From Bacillota bacterium (GTDB lineage Bacteria; Bacillota; Clostridia; Peptostreptococcales; Anaerovoracaceae): a stretch of DNA of 47,842 bases. Positions within the stretch are counted from its first letter, which is position 1; every line of letters starts with the position of its first letter. This document shows, piece after piece, positions 7,948 through 15,811 of this stretch. Where the stretch lies: NCBI GenBank assembly GCA_030536355.1, contig JAUNQD010000014.1, positions 1 to 47,842 on the forward strand. The letters run 5' to 3'. The notes beneath the pieces are model-generated. The model did not search any database and was not told the origin of the DNA. It saw only the letters and a list, made by a program, of their open reading frames with translations. A program made the position numbers and the translations under genes.

Positions 7948-9336
7948 CTACTCAACGCTCGTAAGATCGTACTTATGAAGTTTTCTAACGATGGTAGGCT
8001 GACTTACCTGCAGAGCTTTTGCCATGGCACGTGTTGAACCGTAGTCAGCCAGAGCCCTTTCCAAAATAGCCTTTTCTGCCTTTTCCATAGCTTCCGCCAG
8101 GGACAGATTGACATTGGTATTGGCATTGGTCATGGCTTCCTGTTTGAGGAATATTGGCAAATTATCTTCTGTGATCAGATCGCCATTGGTGGTGATGGTC
8201 AGCCTCTCTATAATGTTCTGAAGCTCACGGATGTTTCCCGGCCAAGGGTATTTGAACAGCAGGGCCAGAGCATCGGGGCTGATGCTTTTGTTTTCGTTGA
8301 GTTTCTCATTGCACTTCAGCAGGTTGCTGTGGATCAATGGCAGCAAATCTTCCGGTCTATCCCTCAGCGGAGGCACATTCACGGGAACTACGTTGAGTCT
8401 GTAGAATAAGTCTTCTCTGAATTTACCTTGCTTAACAAGTTCACGCAGTGATTTATTGGTGGCTGAAACTATTCTTACATCAATAGGAATGGATTCTACA
8501 CCGCCGACCGGCGTGATCTCACGTTCTTGGATGACTCTGAGCAAGTTTACTTGCAGATTGAGTGGCAGCTCCGAGATTTCGTCAAGAAAGATAGTTCCGT
8601 GCTGAGCCGCTTCGAATAGGCCGCGTTTTCCTTCTGCTCTGGAACCGGTGAAGGCGCCGGGAACGTAACCGAAGAGCTCGGACTCTATCAGGTTTTCAGG
8701 GATGGCTCCACAGTTGACTGTGACGAATGGTCCCTCAGATCTGTTGCCCTCTTCATGGAGAAGTCTTGCTATGAGGCCTTTGCCGACACCTGACTCTCCC
8801 GTTATCAGCACGGTGGAATTCACAGTTGCAAGTTTTCTCGCCAGAGATAGTACGTTCTGCATGGTTAGACTTTCGGCGATGATATCGGTCTCGTCAAAAT
8901 CAAGATCCATATCATGTATGTCGTTGACATTTATCAGCGGCGTAGGCGTGATCTCGAGGGTGTCGTTGCTGCCTGTCAGCTGTGTGATGTCTCTCGATGT
9001 GGTGATGATCTTCATGATCTTGCCGGCATCGTCAAAGATAGGCATGCCTGTAGTCAGCAATTTCTTACCATGTCTGTTTTCATGTATGATGGTGATCTCT
9101 CTCTTTTCATCAAGCACTCTTCTCGTTACCGATGGTGAGAAGATCCCTGTGCGCTCCAGCACATCAACGTGTTTGCCGCGCACATCGTCTATAGATATGT
9201 TGTATAATTCTTCACATGATTTATTGCACCAAATACAGAATCCATCCTTATCATCGATGAAAACTGCGTCGGTGATGCTGTCCAGTATAGGAAGCAGTTT
9301 GGCAAGCTTCAAGCTGTCTGAAAAACGATCCGGCAT
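7948..9336 (-). CDS. Sigma-54-dependent transcriptional activator (PAS-AAA+-HTH)
   Basis: A 462-residue activator. Residues ~12-130 form a PAS sensor (ITDAVFIDDKDG). The AAA+ domain spans ~160-390 with Walker A GESGVGKG, the sigma-54-contact loop GAFTG and Walker B IFLDEI. The C-terminal Fis/TyrR-type HTH includes STRAMAKALQVSQPT. There is no receiver domain, so activity is probably set by a ligand at the PAS domain, perhaps a pathway amine or aldehyde. It lies upstream of and co-oriented with the operon it should control. It has its own sigma-A promoter, next to a copy of the palindrome found before that operon. Confidence 0.9.
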   Translation of the reverse strand: MPDRFSDSLKLAKLLPILDSITDAVFIDDKDGFCIWCNKSCEELYNISIDDVRGKHVDVLERTGIFSPSVTRRVLDEKREITIIHENRHGKKLLTTGMPIFDDAGKIMKIITTSRDITQLTGSNDTLEITPTPLINVNDIHDMDLDFDETDIIAESLTMQNVLSLARKLATVNSTVLITGESGVGKGLIARLLHEEGNRSEGPFVTVNCGAIPENLIESELFGYVPGAFTGSRAEGKRGLFEAAQHGTIFLDEISELPLNLQVNLLRVIQEREITPVGGVESIPIDVRIVSATNKSLRELVKQGKFREDLFYRLNVVPVNVPPLRDRPEDLLPLIHSNLLKCNEKLNENKSISPDALALLFKYPWPGNIRELQNIIERLTITTNGDLITEDNLPIFLKQEAMTNANTNVNLSLAEAMEKAEKAILERALADYGSTRAMAKALQVSQPTIVRKLHKYDLTSVE

Positions 9337-9393
9337 TTTGCCCTCCTTAAAAATGAAACACGAATAAGTAATGATTGTATTACTAATAATGTA

Positions 9394-9422
9394 ATTATAC
9401 TATTGCGGCGAAGTCATTACAA
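9394..9422 (-). promoter_or_regulatory. Sigma-A promoter of the sigma-54 activator gene
   Basis: On the minus strand TTGTAA (9417-9422) and TATAAT (9394-9399) are separated by 17 bases, about 58 bases before the ATG at 9336. A palindrome for the activator lies just upstream of the -35, which fits autoregulation. Confidence 0.7.
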
Positions 9423-9429
9423 GGTGAAT

Positions 9430-9445
9430 GATACAAAAATGTATC
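9430..9445. promoter_or_regulatory. Activator-binding palindrome 3
   Basis: GATACA-AAAA-TGTATC is identical to site 2 over 16 bases. It lies between the divergent promoters of the activator gene (minus) and the thioredoxin gene (plus), 8 and 30 bases from the respective -35 boxes. Confidence 0.65.
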
Positions 9446-9475
9446 GCATCGGCGGACTATAAAATAATTTATACC

Positions 9476-9504
9476 TTGACAGTCCAGTATAAATGTGATT
9501 ATAT
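9476..9504 (+). promoter_or_regulatory. Sigma-A promoter of the thioredoxin gene
   Basis: TTGACA (9476-9481), a 17-base spacer and TTATAT (9499-9504) lie about 70 bases before the ATG at 9577. Confidence 0.75.
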
Positions 9505-9576
9505 TACAGTAATAGATAAAATACTTATGATATATTGAGTTCAGGTTATAATAATATAGTAGAAAAGAGGTATGAA

Positions 9577-9888
9577 ATGGATATAATCAAGATCACTAAA
9601 GAAAATTTCGAAGCCGAAGTACTTAATTCAGATAAGCCGGTACTGGTGGATTTCTGGGCAGGCTGGTGTGGTCCGTGCATGATGCAGGGTCCTGTGCTGG
9701 ATGAGATGGCGGGTGAATACGACCAGATCAAGATCGGCAAGATCAATATCGATGAGCAGCAGGAACTGGCGATCAAATTCGGAGTGATGAGCATCCCTAC
9801 ACTGATGTTTTTCAAGGACGGTAAGCCTGTAGATACTATGGTAGGACTTCGCTCCAAAGAGCAGATAGCGCAGAGTCTGGGGCTGTAG
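9577..9888 (+). CDS. trxA: Thioredoxin
   Basis: A 103-residue single-domain thioredoxin with active site WCGPC (about residues 28-32) and the conserved cis-Pro in SIPTLMFF. The ATG at 9577 is preferred over the upstream TTG at 9535 because AGAGG lies six bases before it and the usual family length results. It is a cytosolic disulfide reductase. It is followed about 100 bases later by desulfoferrodoxin, suggesting an oxidative-stress pair. Its last three codons (Gly-Leu-stop) are part of a 42-base tandem duplication. Confidence 0.93.
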   Translation: MDIIKITKENFEAEVLNSDKPVLVDFWAGWCGPCMMQGPVLDEMAGEYDQIKIGKINIDEQQELAIKFGVMSIPTLMFFKDGKPVDTMVGLRSKEQIAQSLGL

Positions 9889-9960
9889 GCTCGCTGCCGC
9901 GGGGGCATGGGGGTGCCCGCCGGGCTGTAGGCTCGCTGCCGCGGGGGCATGGGGGTGCCC
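9880..9960 (+). repeat. GC-rich tandem repeat, 42-base period, two copies
   Basis: A 39-base unit at 9880-9918 is repeated exactly at 9922-9960 with a 3-base spacer. The first copy begins at the last Gly-Leu-stop codons of trxA. The unit is very G-rich, unlike the flanks, and contains a weak GGGCA/TGCCC hairpin without a U tract. It has only two copies and no spacers, so it is not a CRISPR. Confidence 0.9.
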
Positions 9961-9990
9961 TCCGTAACAAAAATGAAAAGGGGTTAAGAG

Positions 9991-10383
9991 ATGGAAGATG
10001 TTAAATTTTTGAGATGTAAGAAATGCGGTACGACTATCGCATTTATCGTGGGAGACGGAGATGACGTGATGTGCTGCGGTGAAGAAATGTCACTGCTGCA
10101 TCCGAAGGACGCTGACGGAGCCAAAGAAAAGCATCTGCCGAAGGTGAGCAGACACGAAGGAACTGTCAGAGTCGATGTGGGCGAGATAAGCCATCCGATG
10201 GAATCAGAACACTTCATCGAGTGGATCTATCTGCAGACCAAGAGGGGCGGTCAGTTTGTAAGGCTCGAGCCCGGAGAAGAGCCGAGGGCGACATTCGGAG
10301 TTTCGGCGGAAGAGCCTGTCGATAAGCCGATCGCAGTGTACGCATACTGCAACAACCACGGGCTTTGGAAGGTAGACTTGTAG
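9991..10383 (+). CDS. dfx: Desulfoferrodoxin (superoxide reductase)
   Basis: A 130-residue two-domain protein. The N-terminal desulforedoxin-like centre I has CKKC and a CC pair (CxxC-x15-CC). The C-terminal superoxide reductase domain carries the centre II ligands: His in KHLPKV, His in SHPM, His in EHFIEW and the final C-x2-H in AYCNNHG. It reduces superoxide to peroxide in anaerobes with rubredoxin as electron donor. A rubredoxin gene lies at 37277. AAAGGGG precedes the ATG. Confidence 0.93.
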   Translation: MEDVKFLRCKKCGTTIAFIVGDGDDVMCCGEEMSLLHPKDADGAKEKHLPKVSRHEGTVRVDVGEISHPMESEHFIEWIYLQTKRGGQFVRLEPGEEPRATFGVSAEEPVDKPIAVYAYCNNHGLWKVDL

Positions 10384-10461
10384 GAAAGCATGCGGCTTTC
10401 CGGCCGGAACCGTATGCCGAAGAGAAGCTGTGAATTTTGCATGAAAAAGCGAAAAAAATGC

Positions 10462-10490
10462 TTGCGTGCGCCCTTTGCATATGGTATATT
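10462..10490 (+). promoter_or_regulatory. Promoter of the infC-rpmI-rplT operon
   Basis: TTGCGT and TATATT are separated by 17 bases. Transcription would begin near 10497, just before the structured leader. Confidence 0.6.
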
Positions 10491-10674
10491 ATTCGAGGTA
10501 GTAAGAAGAAGTCATCCGCTTCTCACCTAGAGACGAGAGTTACCTAGGTCAATAATCAGTAAGTTTTGGTGCCTTATGGTGCCGTTACGAACGTGGATTT
10601 GAGGCGGATACTTGTATCCGCTTTTTTTATGGCCTGGGGCCAAAACGCGCTCAGGTTAATGGAGGTGTAAGACA
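10491..10674 (+). promoter_or_regulatory. L20-type autoregulatory leader of the infC operon
   Basis: The leader contains two mutually exclusive pairings. GCGGAT at 10604-10609 can pair with ATCCGC at 10514-10519 (antiterminator) or with ATCCGC at 10616-10621 (terminator). Between them lie further short helices. In low-GC Gram-positives, free L20 binds such leaders and promotes termination. The family call rests on position and architecture. Confidence 0.75.
10604..10628 (+). terminator. Attenuator terminator of the infC leader
   Basis: GCGGATAC-TT-GTATCCGC forms an 8-base stem followed by seven T. It lies upstream of infC, so it is a conditional terminator. Confidence 0.85.
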
Positions 10675-11190
10675 ATTAGCAAGGAAGCTATGATCAACGA
10701 AGAAATTCGTGCGAAAGAACTTAGAGTAATCGATACTGATGGTACTCAGCTGGGAGTTATGAGCAGAGACGAAGCAATGGACCTGGCAGAAAACAAGAAG
10801 CTGGATCTGGTTTGCATCGCACCTAAGGCAGAACCGCCTGTTTGCAAGATCCTTGACTACGGTAAGTACAAGTACGAGCTTCAGAAGAAAGAAAAGGAAG
10901 CTAAGAAAAAGCAGAAGACTACTCAGGTAAAAGAAATCAGACTGTCAACATTCATCGAAGACCATGACATCATGGTAAAGGCGAAGACAGGAGCTAAATT
11001 CCTGAAGGATGGAGATAAGCTGAAGGTCAGCCTCAGATTCAGAGGCAGAGAAAAGGACTATGTTGCCAGAGGAATGGAAGTTATGGAGAAGTTTGCCGAA
11101 GCAGTTTCAGAAGTTGGAACTATCGACAAGAAGCCTAACTTTGAAGGCAGAAGTCTTACTATGATCCTTACGCCAAAAAACGATAAATAA
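10675..11190 (+). CDS. infC: Translation initiation factor IF-3, probable ATT start
   Basis: IF-3 with the N-terminal [13 protein letters not shown], central Lys-rich linker and C-terminal domain. It keeps free 30S subunits apart and checks start codons. The ATT at 10675 is chosen as start: GGAGGTG (10661-10667) lies 7 bases before it, whereas the first ATG (10690) is 22 bases from that SD. The added residues (I/M-S-K-E-A) match the usual IF-3 N terminus. ATT starts let IF-3 control its own translation in other bacteria. First gene of infC-rpmI-rplT. Confidence 0.9.
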   Translation: MSKEAMINEEIRAKELRVIDTDGTQLGVMSRDEAMDLAENKKLDLVCIAPKAEPPVCKILDYGKYKYELQKKEKEAKKKQKTTQVKEIRLSTFIEDHDIMVKAKTGAKFLKDGDKLKVSLRFRGREKDYVARGMEVMEKFAEAVSEVGTIDKKPNFEGRSLTMILTPKNDK

Positions 11191-11224
11191 GCAAAACAAT
11201 ATAAACACGGGAGGAAAATACACC

Positions 11225-11425
11225 ATGGCAAAAAATAAGATGAAGTCTCACAGAGGCGCATGCAAAAGATTCAAGATAACAGGTTCAGGTAAAGTAAAGA
11301 GAAATAAAGCATACAAGAGCCATATCCTTACTAAGAAGAGCCAGAAGAGAAAGAGAGGCCTGAGAAAGGCAACTACTTTAACAAGTGCAGATCTGAAGAG
11401 AATCAAGGCAGTACTGAGCAAATAA
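11225..11425 (+). CDS. rpmI: 50S ribosomal protein L35
   Basis: A 66-residue, highly basic protein starting [16 protein letters not shown] with the [10 protein letters not shown] segment, of normal L35 length. GGAGG precedes the ATG. Middle gene of the infC-rpmI-rplT operon. Confidence 0.97.
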   Translation: MAKNKMKSHRGACKRFKITGSGKVKRNKAYKSHILTKKSQKRKRGLRKATTLTSADLKRIKAVLSK

Positions 11426-11437
11426 GGAGGTAAAGAA

Positions 11438-11791
11438 ATGGCAAGAGTAAAAAAAGGTGTAAACGCACACAAGAGACATAAAAAAGTATTAAAGATGGCT
11501 AAGGGCTTCTACGGTGCTAGAAGCAAGACTTTCAAGGCAGCTAAGCCTGCTACAATGAGAGCTCTGAGATCAGCTTACGTTGGAAGAAAGAACAAGAAGA
11601 GAGAATACAGAAGAATGTGGATCGCTAGAATCAACGCTGCTGCAAGAATGAACGATATCTCATACAGCAAGCTGATGAACGGTCTGAAGAAGTCAGGAAT
11701 CGAAATCAACAGAAAGATGCTGTCAGAAATGGCAATCTACGATCCTGCAGCTTTCGCAGCACTGTGCGAAACAGCTAAGAAGGCTCTGTAA
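11438..11791 (+). CDS. rplT: 50S ribosomal protein L20
   Basis: A 117-residue basic protein with the L20 signature [18 protein letters not shown] and the [11 protein letters not shown] segment. It is an early-assembly 23S rRNA binder and the presumed autoregulator acting on the leader at 10491-10674. AGGAGG precedes the ATG, 12 bases after rpmI. Confidence 0.97.
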   Translation: MARVKKGVNAHKRHKKVLKMAKGFYGARSKTFKAAKPATMRALRSAYVGRKNKKREYRRMWIARINAAARMNDISYSKLMNGLKKSGIEINRKMLSEMAIYDPAAFAALCETAKKAL

Positions 11792-11812
11792 ATCAAATAA
11801 CATAGACAAATC

Positions 11813-11843
11813 AGAGAGTTTTCACACGAAAACTCTCTTTTTT
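11813..11843 (+). terminator. Terminator after rplT
   Basis: AGAGAGTTTTC-ACAC-GAAAACTCTCT forms an 11-base perfect stem with a following T run. Confidence 0.9.
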
Positions 11844-11871
11844 AATGCAAACTTTAGTTCGAGCTCCTATT

Positions 11872-11904
11872 ACGACAAATTCCGCTCACTCGGAAATGTA
11901 TAAT
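11872..11904 (+). promoter_or_regulatory. Possible Spo0A-activated promoter of spoIIGA-sigE
   Basis: A TATAAT -10 (11899-11904) lacks a good -35 at 17 bases. A reversed near-match to the Spo0A box (TACGACAA, one mismatch from TTCGACAA) lies about 20 bases upstream. The B. subtilis spoIIG promoter has this arrangement, with Spo0A replacing normal -35 contacts. The match is weak. Confidence 0.35.
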
Positions 11905-11964
11905 CTATCGTGGGTCGAGATAAATGAGTCATAGTTGAGAAAATGAGGCGTATAGGAGGGGGAC

Positions 11965-12930
11965 ATGGTCGTCTATGGTGAATTGCTGTTCATAGAGAAT
12001 GCGGTGATAGGTGCAGTCTTGCTGTATCTGACAGGGGATATATGCGGAGTGACTTTCGGAGGCAGGGCCGCCAAGCTGAGGCTTCTTGGAGGAAGCCTCA
12101 TGTGCGGAGCATTTTCCTTGGTGATCTTTATAGGTGCAAAGGGCACGGTCCTGGTTCTTATGGAGTTGTTCTTCGCTGTCGCGGTCTGCATAGTTGCGTT
12201 CGGATGTCAAGGGCGAGGTTTCGGCAAACAGGTGCGAGGTTTTAGCAGTTTGGTGCGAGTTTTCATCCGGAGGGAGGTCATCGTTTTTATTTTGGTTACA
12301 TACTTCATGGGTGGTATAACCATGGGCCTTTTGCTTCTGACGCAGCAGCAGGGGATATATACGGCAGCAGGCATATATACAGGAGATATGAAGGCTGCCA
12401 TGCTGGCGATATTCATAATGCTGGGATATATGACAGTGAGGCAGACCATAAAAACCATCAGAACCATCAAACTGTATGATGAGCATAGTTATCTGGTCAA
12501 ACTAAAAGCAGGAGGATACGAATTGACGGCAAGAGGTTTTCTCGACACAGGCAATCACCTTAGAGATCCCATCAGTGGTAAGCCTGTTTCTGTGGCATCG
12601 GAAAATTTATGGCAGAGAATGAAAACCGGAGGACTGGTTTCGGAAAACAAGCTGGCCCTCATTCCTTATGAAACTGTAGGCGGCAAAGGGATGCTCGAAG
12701 CAGTAAGGGTGAATCATGCGGAGCTGGCATCAGAGCCGCTGCCCGGACATGAACGATGCAGTGAGATGAAGATAGACGGGTTTATAGTTGCGAGAAACCC
12801 GGGAGAGTTCCATATGGGACGCAAGGATGGTATGACAGACACTGATGGAGTGACAGGCCCTGATATGATGCCGAACGGCGGGGGATATGAACTCCTGCTT
12901 TCGGGAAACATCAAAGGCAGTATTTTTTAG
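11965..12930 (+). CDS. spoIIGA: SpoIIGA, pro-sigma-E processing protease
   Basis: A 321-residue protein. The N-terminal half has about five membrane segments. The C-terminal half is an aspartic protease-like domain with the catalytic motif FLDTGN (about residue 193). It sits in the forespore-septum membrane and cleaves pro-sigma-E after a signal from SpoIIR. RBS AGGAGGGGG precedes ATG. It is 18 bases upstream of sigE, as in other spore formers. The loop at about residues 80-105 has repeated R-G-F units encoded by short direct DNA repeats, which look like a local expansion. Confidence 0.93.
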   Translation: MVVYGELLFIENAVIGAVLLYLTGDICGVTFGGRAAKLRLLGGSLMCGAFSLVIFIGAKGTVLVLMELFFAVAVCIVAFGCQGRGFGKQVRGFSSLVRVFIRREVIVFILVTYFMGGITMGLLLLTQQQGIYTAAGIYTGDMKAAMLAIFIMLGYMTVRQTIKTIRTIKLYDEHSYLVKLKAGGYELTARGFLDTGNHLRDPISGKPVSVASENLWQRMKTGGLVSENKLALIPYETVGGKGMLEAVRVNHAELASEPLPGHERCSEMKIDGFIVARNPGEFHMGRKDGMTDTDGVTGPDMMPNGGGYELLLSGNIKGSIF

Positions 12931-12948
12931 AGGGAAGGATAAGAGAAG

Positions 12949-13689
12949 ATGTTGATGATGAGGCTAAAGAAGCTGATACGTGAGATGAAGACAAGAGAGC
13001 TGATACATAAGATAAGAAACATGGTGTTTCTCCATGGTAATGAGGTGTTTTATATAGGAGGAAGCGACACATTGCCGCCGCCTCTTTCTGCTGAAGAAGA
13101 GGAAAAGGCTATAGCGGAATTCATGGGAGGAAGCAAGGAGGCTCGTGATCTGCTGATAGAGCATAACCTCAGGCTGGTAGTGTATATCGCACGCAGGTTT
13201 GAGAGTGCCGGTGTCAATGTGGAAGACTTGATATCGATCGGTACCATAGGCTTGATAAAAGCCATAAATACCTTCAAGATAGAGAAAAAAATCAAGCTGG
13301 CAACGTACGCATCCCGATGTATAGAAAACGAAATATTGATGTTTTTGAGAAGAAGCAATAAGACGAAGGGCGAAGTTTCTCTCGATGAACCCCTCAATAT
13401 AGATTGGGACGGCAACGAACTGCTGCTTTCGGATATATTGGGAACGGAAAACGACGAAGTATATGGGCACATCGAAGAAGAGGTCAACAGGAAACTCCTG
13501 GATATTGCTATGGACACCCTTTCGGGAAGGGAGAGGGAGATCGTAGAAATGAGATTCGGCCTTGTGGGAGGAAAGGAGTTGACACAGAAAGAAGTGGCAG
13601 ATATCATGGGAATATCACAGTCATACATATCAAGGCTTGAAAAGAAGATAATAGGAAGGCTGAGAAAGGAAATAAAAAAACTGGGATAA
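12949..13689 (+). CDS. sigE: Pro-sigma-E, mother-cell sporulation sigma factor
   Basis: A 246-residue sigma-70 family factor. It carries a basic amphipathic pro-sequence (about residues 1-33), ending near EVFYIGG where the mature protein begins with the conserved SDTLPPPL segment. Region 2 includes [12 protein letters not shown] and [13 protein letters not shown]. Region 4 HTH is at [22 protein letters not shown]. SpoIIGA removes the pro-sequence. The start may be any of the clustered ATGs (12949, 12955, 12958). It overlaps argD by one base. Confidence 0.95.
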   Translation: MLMMRLKKLIREMKTRELIHKIRNMVFLHGNEVFYIGGSDTLPPPLSAEEEEKAIAEFMGGSKEARDLLIEHNLRLVVYIARRFESAGVNVEDLISIGTIGLIKAINTFKIEKKIKLATYASRCIENEILMFLRRSNKTKGEVSLDEPLNIDWDGNELLLSDILGTENDEVYGHIEEEVNRKLLDIAMDTLSGREREIVEMRFGLVGGKELTQKEVADIMGISQSYISRLEKKIIGRLRKEIKKLG

Positions 13690-14858
13690 TGAACAGTAAC
13701 GAAATCAAAGCACTGGACAAAGAAAGAATAGTCTCCACATACGCCAGACATGACATGGTAGCAGATCACGGCAAAGGTGTTTACTGCTATGATACCGATG
13801 GCAGGAAATACATAGATTTTACGGCAGGGATAGGCGTAAACTGTCTGGGATACTGCGATGAAGGATGGATAAAAGCTGTTACCGAGCAGCTTGGAAAAGT
13901 CCAGCATACATCGAACCTATATTATACTGAGCCGCAGGTTAGCGCAGCGAAGAAGCTGACTGACAGGACAGGAATGTCAAAAGTATATTTTGGCAATTCA
14001 GGGGCGGAAGTCAATGAAACTGCCATCAAGGCCGCCAGAAAATACGGAGCGACAAAAAAGGGTGCATCTGTTACAGATATCATAACTCTCAAAAATTCAT
14101 TCCATGGCAGGACCATGGGAGCTATGACAGCTACCGGACAGGATGTTTATCATAAGGATTTCACACCTCTGCTTGATGGTTTCAAATACTGTGAAGCCAA
14201 TAATACGGATGAGCTGAAGGCACTGGTCGATGAAAATACATGTGCGATAATGATGGAACTTATCCAGGGAGAAGGAGGTGTCAGACCTCTCGACAGATCC
14301 TTCGTGGACGCCGCAGCCGAGCTTTGCGCGAAGAATGATATCCTGCTTATCATTGACGAAGTCCAGACCGGGATCGGAAGGACCGGAAGATTCTTTGCAT
14401 ACGAGCATTACGGCATAAGACCCGACATTGTGACCTTTGCGAAAGGAATAGGCGGAGGCTTACCTCTCGGAGGAGTTTTGTTCGGAGAAAAAACTTGCGA
14501 TGTGCTTCAGCCGGGCAACCACGGTACGACCTTCGGAGGAAACCCGGTGGCGTGCGCGGGAGCTGATCATATCCTTGGTAGGATAGATGAAAACTTCCTT
14601 GAAGAGGTTAGGAAAAAGAGCGCATATCTGAAGGCCGGGCTCCTTGAAATCCCGGGGGTTTCAGAGGTTTCGGGCATGGGCTTCATGATGGGAGTATCTC
14701 TTGATGCAAAGGCTGCAGCCGACTTCGTGAAGGACGCTTTGGCAGAGGGCTTGATGACCCTTACAGCCAAGGAAAAAGTACGTCTTTTGCCGCCGCTCAC
14801 CATCACCTACGAAGAGATCGATGAGGGGCTTGAGATCTTTAAAAAAGCTGTGAAATAA
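13689..14858 (+). CDS. argD: Acetylornithine aminotransferase (ArgD-like), inside the sigE-sigG cluster
   Basis: A 389-residue class III PLP aminotransferase with NSGAEVNETAIK, FHGRTMGAM, the cofactor Asp in IIDEVQTGIGRTG and the PLP Lys in TFAKGIGGGLPLGG (about residue 251). This pattern and length fit ArgD, which converts N-acetylglutamate semialdehyde and glutamate to N-acetylornithine. The ATG overlaps the sigE stop by one base and lacks a strong SD, implying translational coupling. No other arginine gene is nearby. A related omega-aminotransferase role cannot be excluded. Confidence 0.8.
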   Translation: MNSNEIKALDKERIVSTYARHDMVADHGKGVYCYDTDGRKYIDFTAGIGVNCLGYCDEGWIKAVTEQLGKVQHTSNLYYTEPQVSAAKKLTDRTGMSKVYFGNSGAEVNETAIKAARKYGATKKGASVTDIITLKNSFHGRTMGAMTATGQDVYHKDFTPLLDGFKYCEANNTDELKALVDENTCAIMMELIQGEGGVRPLDRSFVDAAAELCAKNDILLIIDEVQTGIGRTGRFFAYEHYGIRPDIVTFAKGIGGGLPLGGVLFGEKTCDVLQPGNHGTTFGGNPVACAGADHILGRIDENFLEEVRKKSAYLKAGLLEIPGVSEVSGMGFMMGVSLDAKAAADFVKDALAEGLMTLTAKEKVRLLPPLTITYEEIDEGLEIFKKAVK

Positions 14859-14948
14859 TAGAATAAAAGAGGACCTAACTGCACATAAATATATTACGAC
14901 GCAGGGCGTTGCTTTAAGGGGAGCAAAAGGGATGCGGGGTAATGTTTT

Positions 14949-15719
14949 ATGGCCAGTAAAGTTGAGATTTGTGGCGTTAACACTTCTAGTCTGCCCAGGT
15001 ACAAAGACAAGGAGATGCAGGAGATGCTTAAGGCCATAAAGGCCGGAAACAGGGAAGTGAGAGATGAGTTCATAAGGGGGAATCTGAGGCTTGTATTGAG
15101 CGTCATACAGAAGTTTTCGGGACGAGGTGAAAATCCCGATGACTTGTTCCAGGTGGGATGTGTCGGCCTGATCAAGGCTCTTGATAATTTTGATATGTCT
15201 CATGGCGTCAAATTCAGTACGTATGCTGTACCGATGATAATCGGTGAGGTCAGGAGATATCTTAGGGACAATAACAGTATAAGGGTCTCAAGATCGATGA
15301 GAGATATGGCATACAAGGCGCTGACTGCCAGAGAAAAGCTGAACAGGGAGCTGCAGCGTGAACCGACTGTTGAAGAAGTTGCCAAGGAACTTGATGCCAA
15401 GAAGGAAGATGTGGTGCTGGCTCTGGATTCGATCCAGGATCCTATATCGCTGTTTGAGCCGGTGTTCAATGATGATGGTGATCCGCTGTATGTGATGGAT
15501 CAGATAAAGGATATGAAGAACACCGATGCCAGGTGGATCGAGAATCTGTCCCTTTCGGAGGCCATGAAGAAGCTGTCCCCGAGAGAACAGCATATATTGA
15601 CATTGAGGTTTTTCGAGGGAAAGACTCAGATGGAGGTGGCAGAAGAGATCTCGATAAGTCAGGCCCAGGTATCAAGGCTTGAAAAGAACGCACTTAACTA
15701 TATGAAAAAATATGTATAA
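14949..15719 (+). CDS. sigG: Sigma-G, late forespore sigma factor
   Basis: A 256-residue sigma factor with the SigG-specific N terminus KVEICGVNTSSLP, region 2 NLRLVLSVIQKFSGRGENPDDLFQVG, region 3, and region 4 HTH TQMEVAEEISISQAQVSRLEK. It directs forespore genes after engulfment. It lies 90 bases after argD. A clear sigma-F promoter was not found in the gap. The SD (GGGG) is weak. Confidence 0.95.
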   Translation: MASKVEICGVNTSSLPRYKDKEMQEMLKAIKAGNREVRDEFIRGNLRLVLSVIQKFSGRGENPDDLFQVGCVGLIKALDNFDMSHGVKFSTYAVPMIIGEVRRYLRDNNSIRVSRSMRDMAYKALTAREKLNRELQREPTVEEVAKELDAKKEDVVLALDSIQDPISLFEPVFNDDGDPLYVMDQIKDMKNTDARWIENLSLSEAMKKLSPREQHILTLRFFEGKTQMEVAEEISISQAQVSRLEKNALNYMKKYV

Positions 15720-15744
15720 AAATCAGTATTCATAGATGAATGCA

Positions 15745-15774
15745 AAGACCCGGGGCGTGATGCTCCCGGGTCTT
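15745..15774. terminator. Hairpin terminator between sigG and the deoC-like gene
   Basis: AAGACCCGGG pairs with CCCGGGTCTT across a 10-base loop. T runs on either side are short, but the stem is strong and sits between convergent genes. Confidence 0.7.
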
Positions 15775-15811
15775 GTTATGTATAATGAGATGTTGTGTAG
15801 CTAGCTATTGT

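Noticed and set aside
9535..9576. TTG-started extension of thioredoxin
   Set aside because: No SD, and the downstream ATG gives the normal family length.
9880..9960. Possible CRISPR-like repeat
   Set aside because: Only two abutting copies with a 3-base gap and no spacers or cas genes; it is a tandem duplication.
13050..13907. 285-codon minus-strand frame opposite sigE
   Set aside because: Antisense shadow of sigE and argD; Ser/Leu-rich composition and no start context.
14859..14948. Sigma-F promoter for sigG
   Set aside because: No pair of elements with correct spacing was found, so none is annotated.
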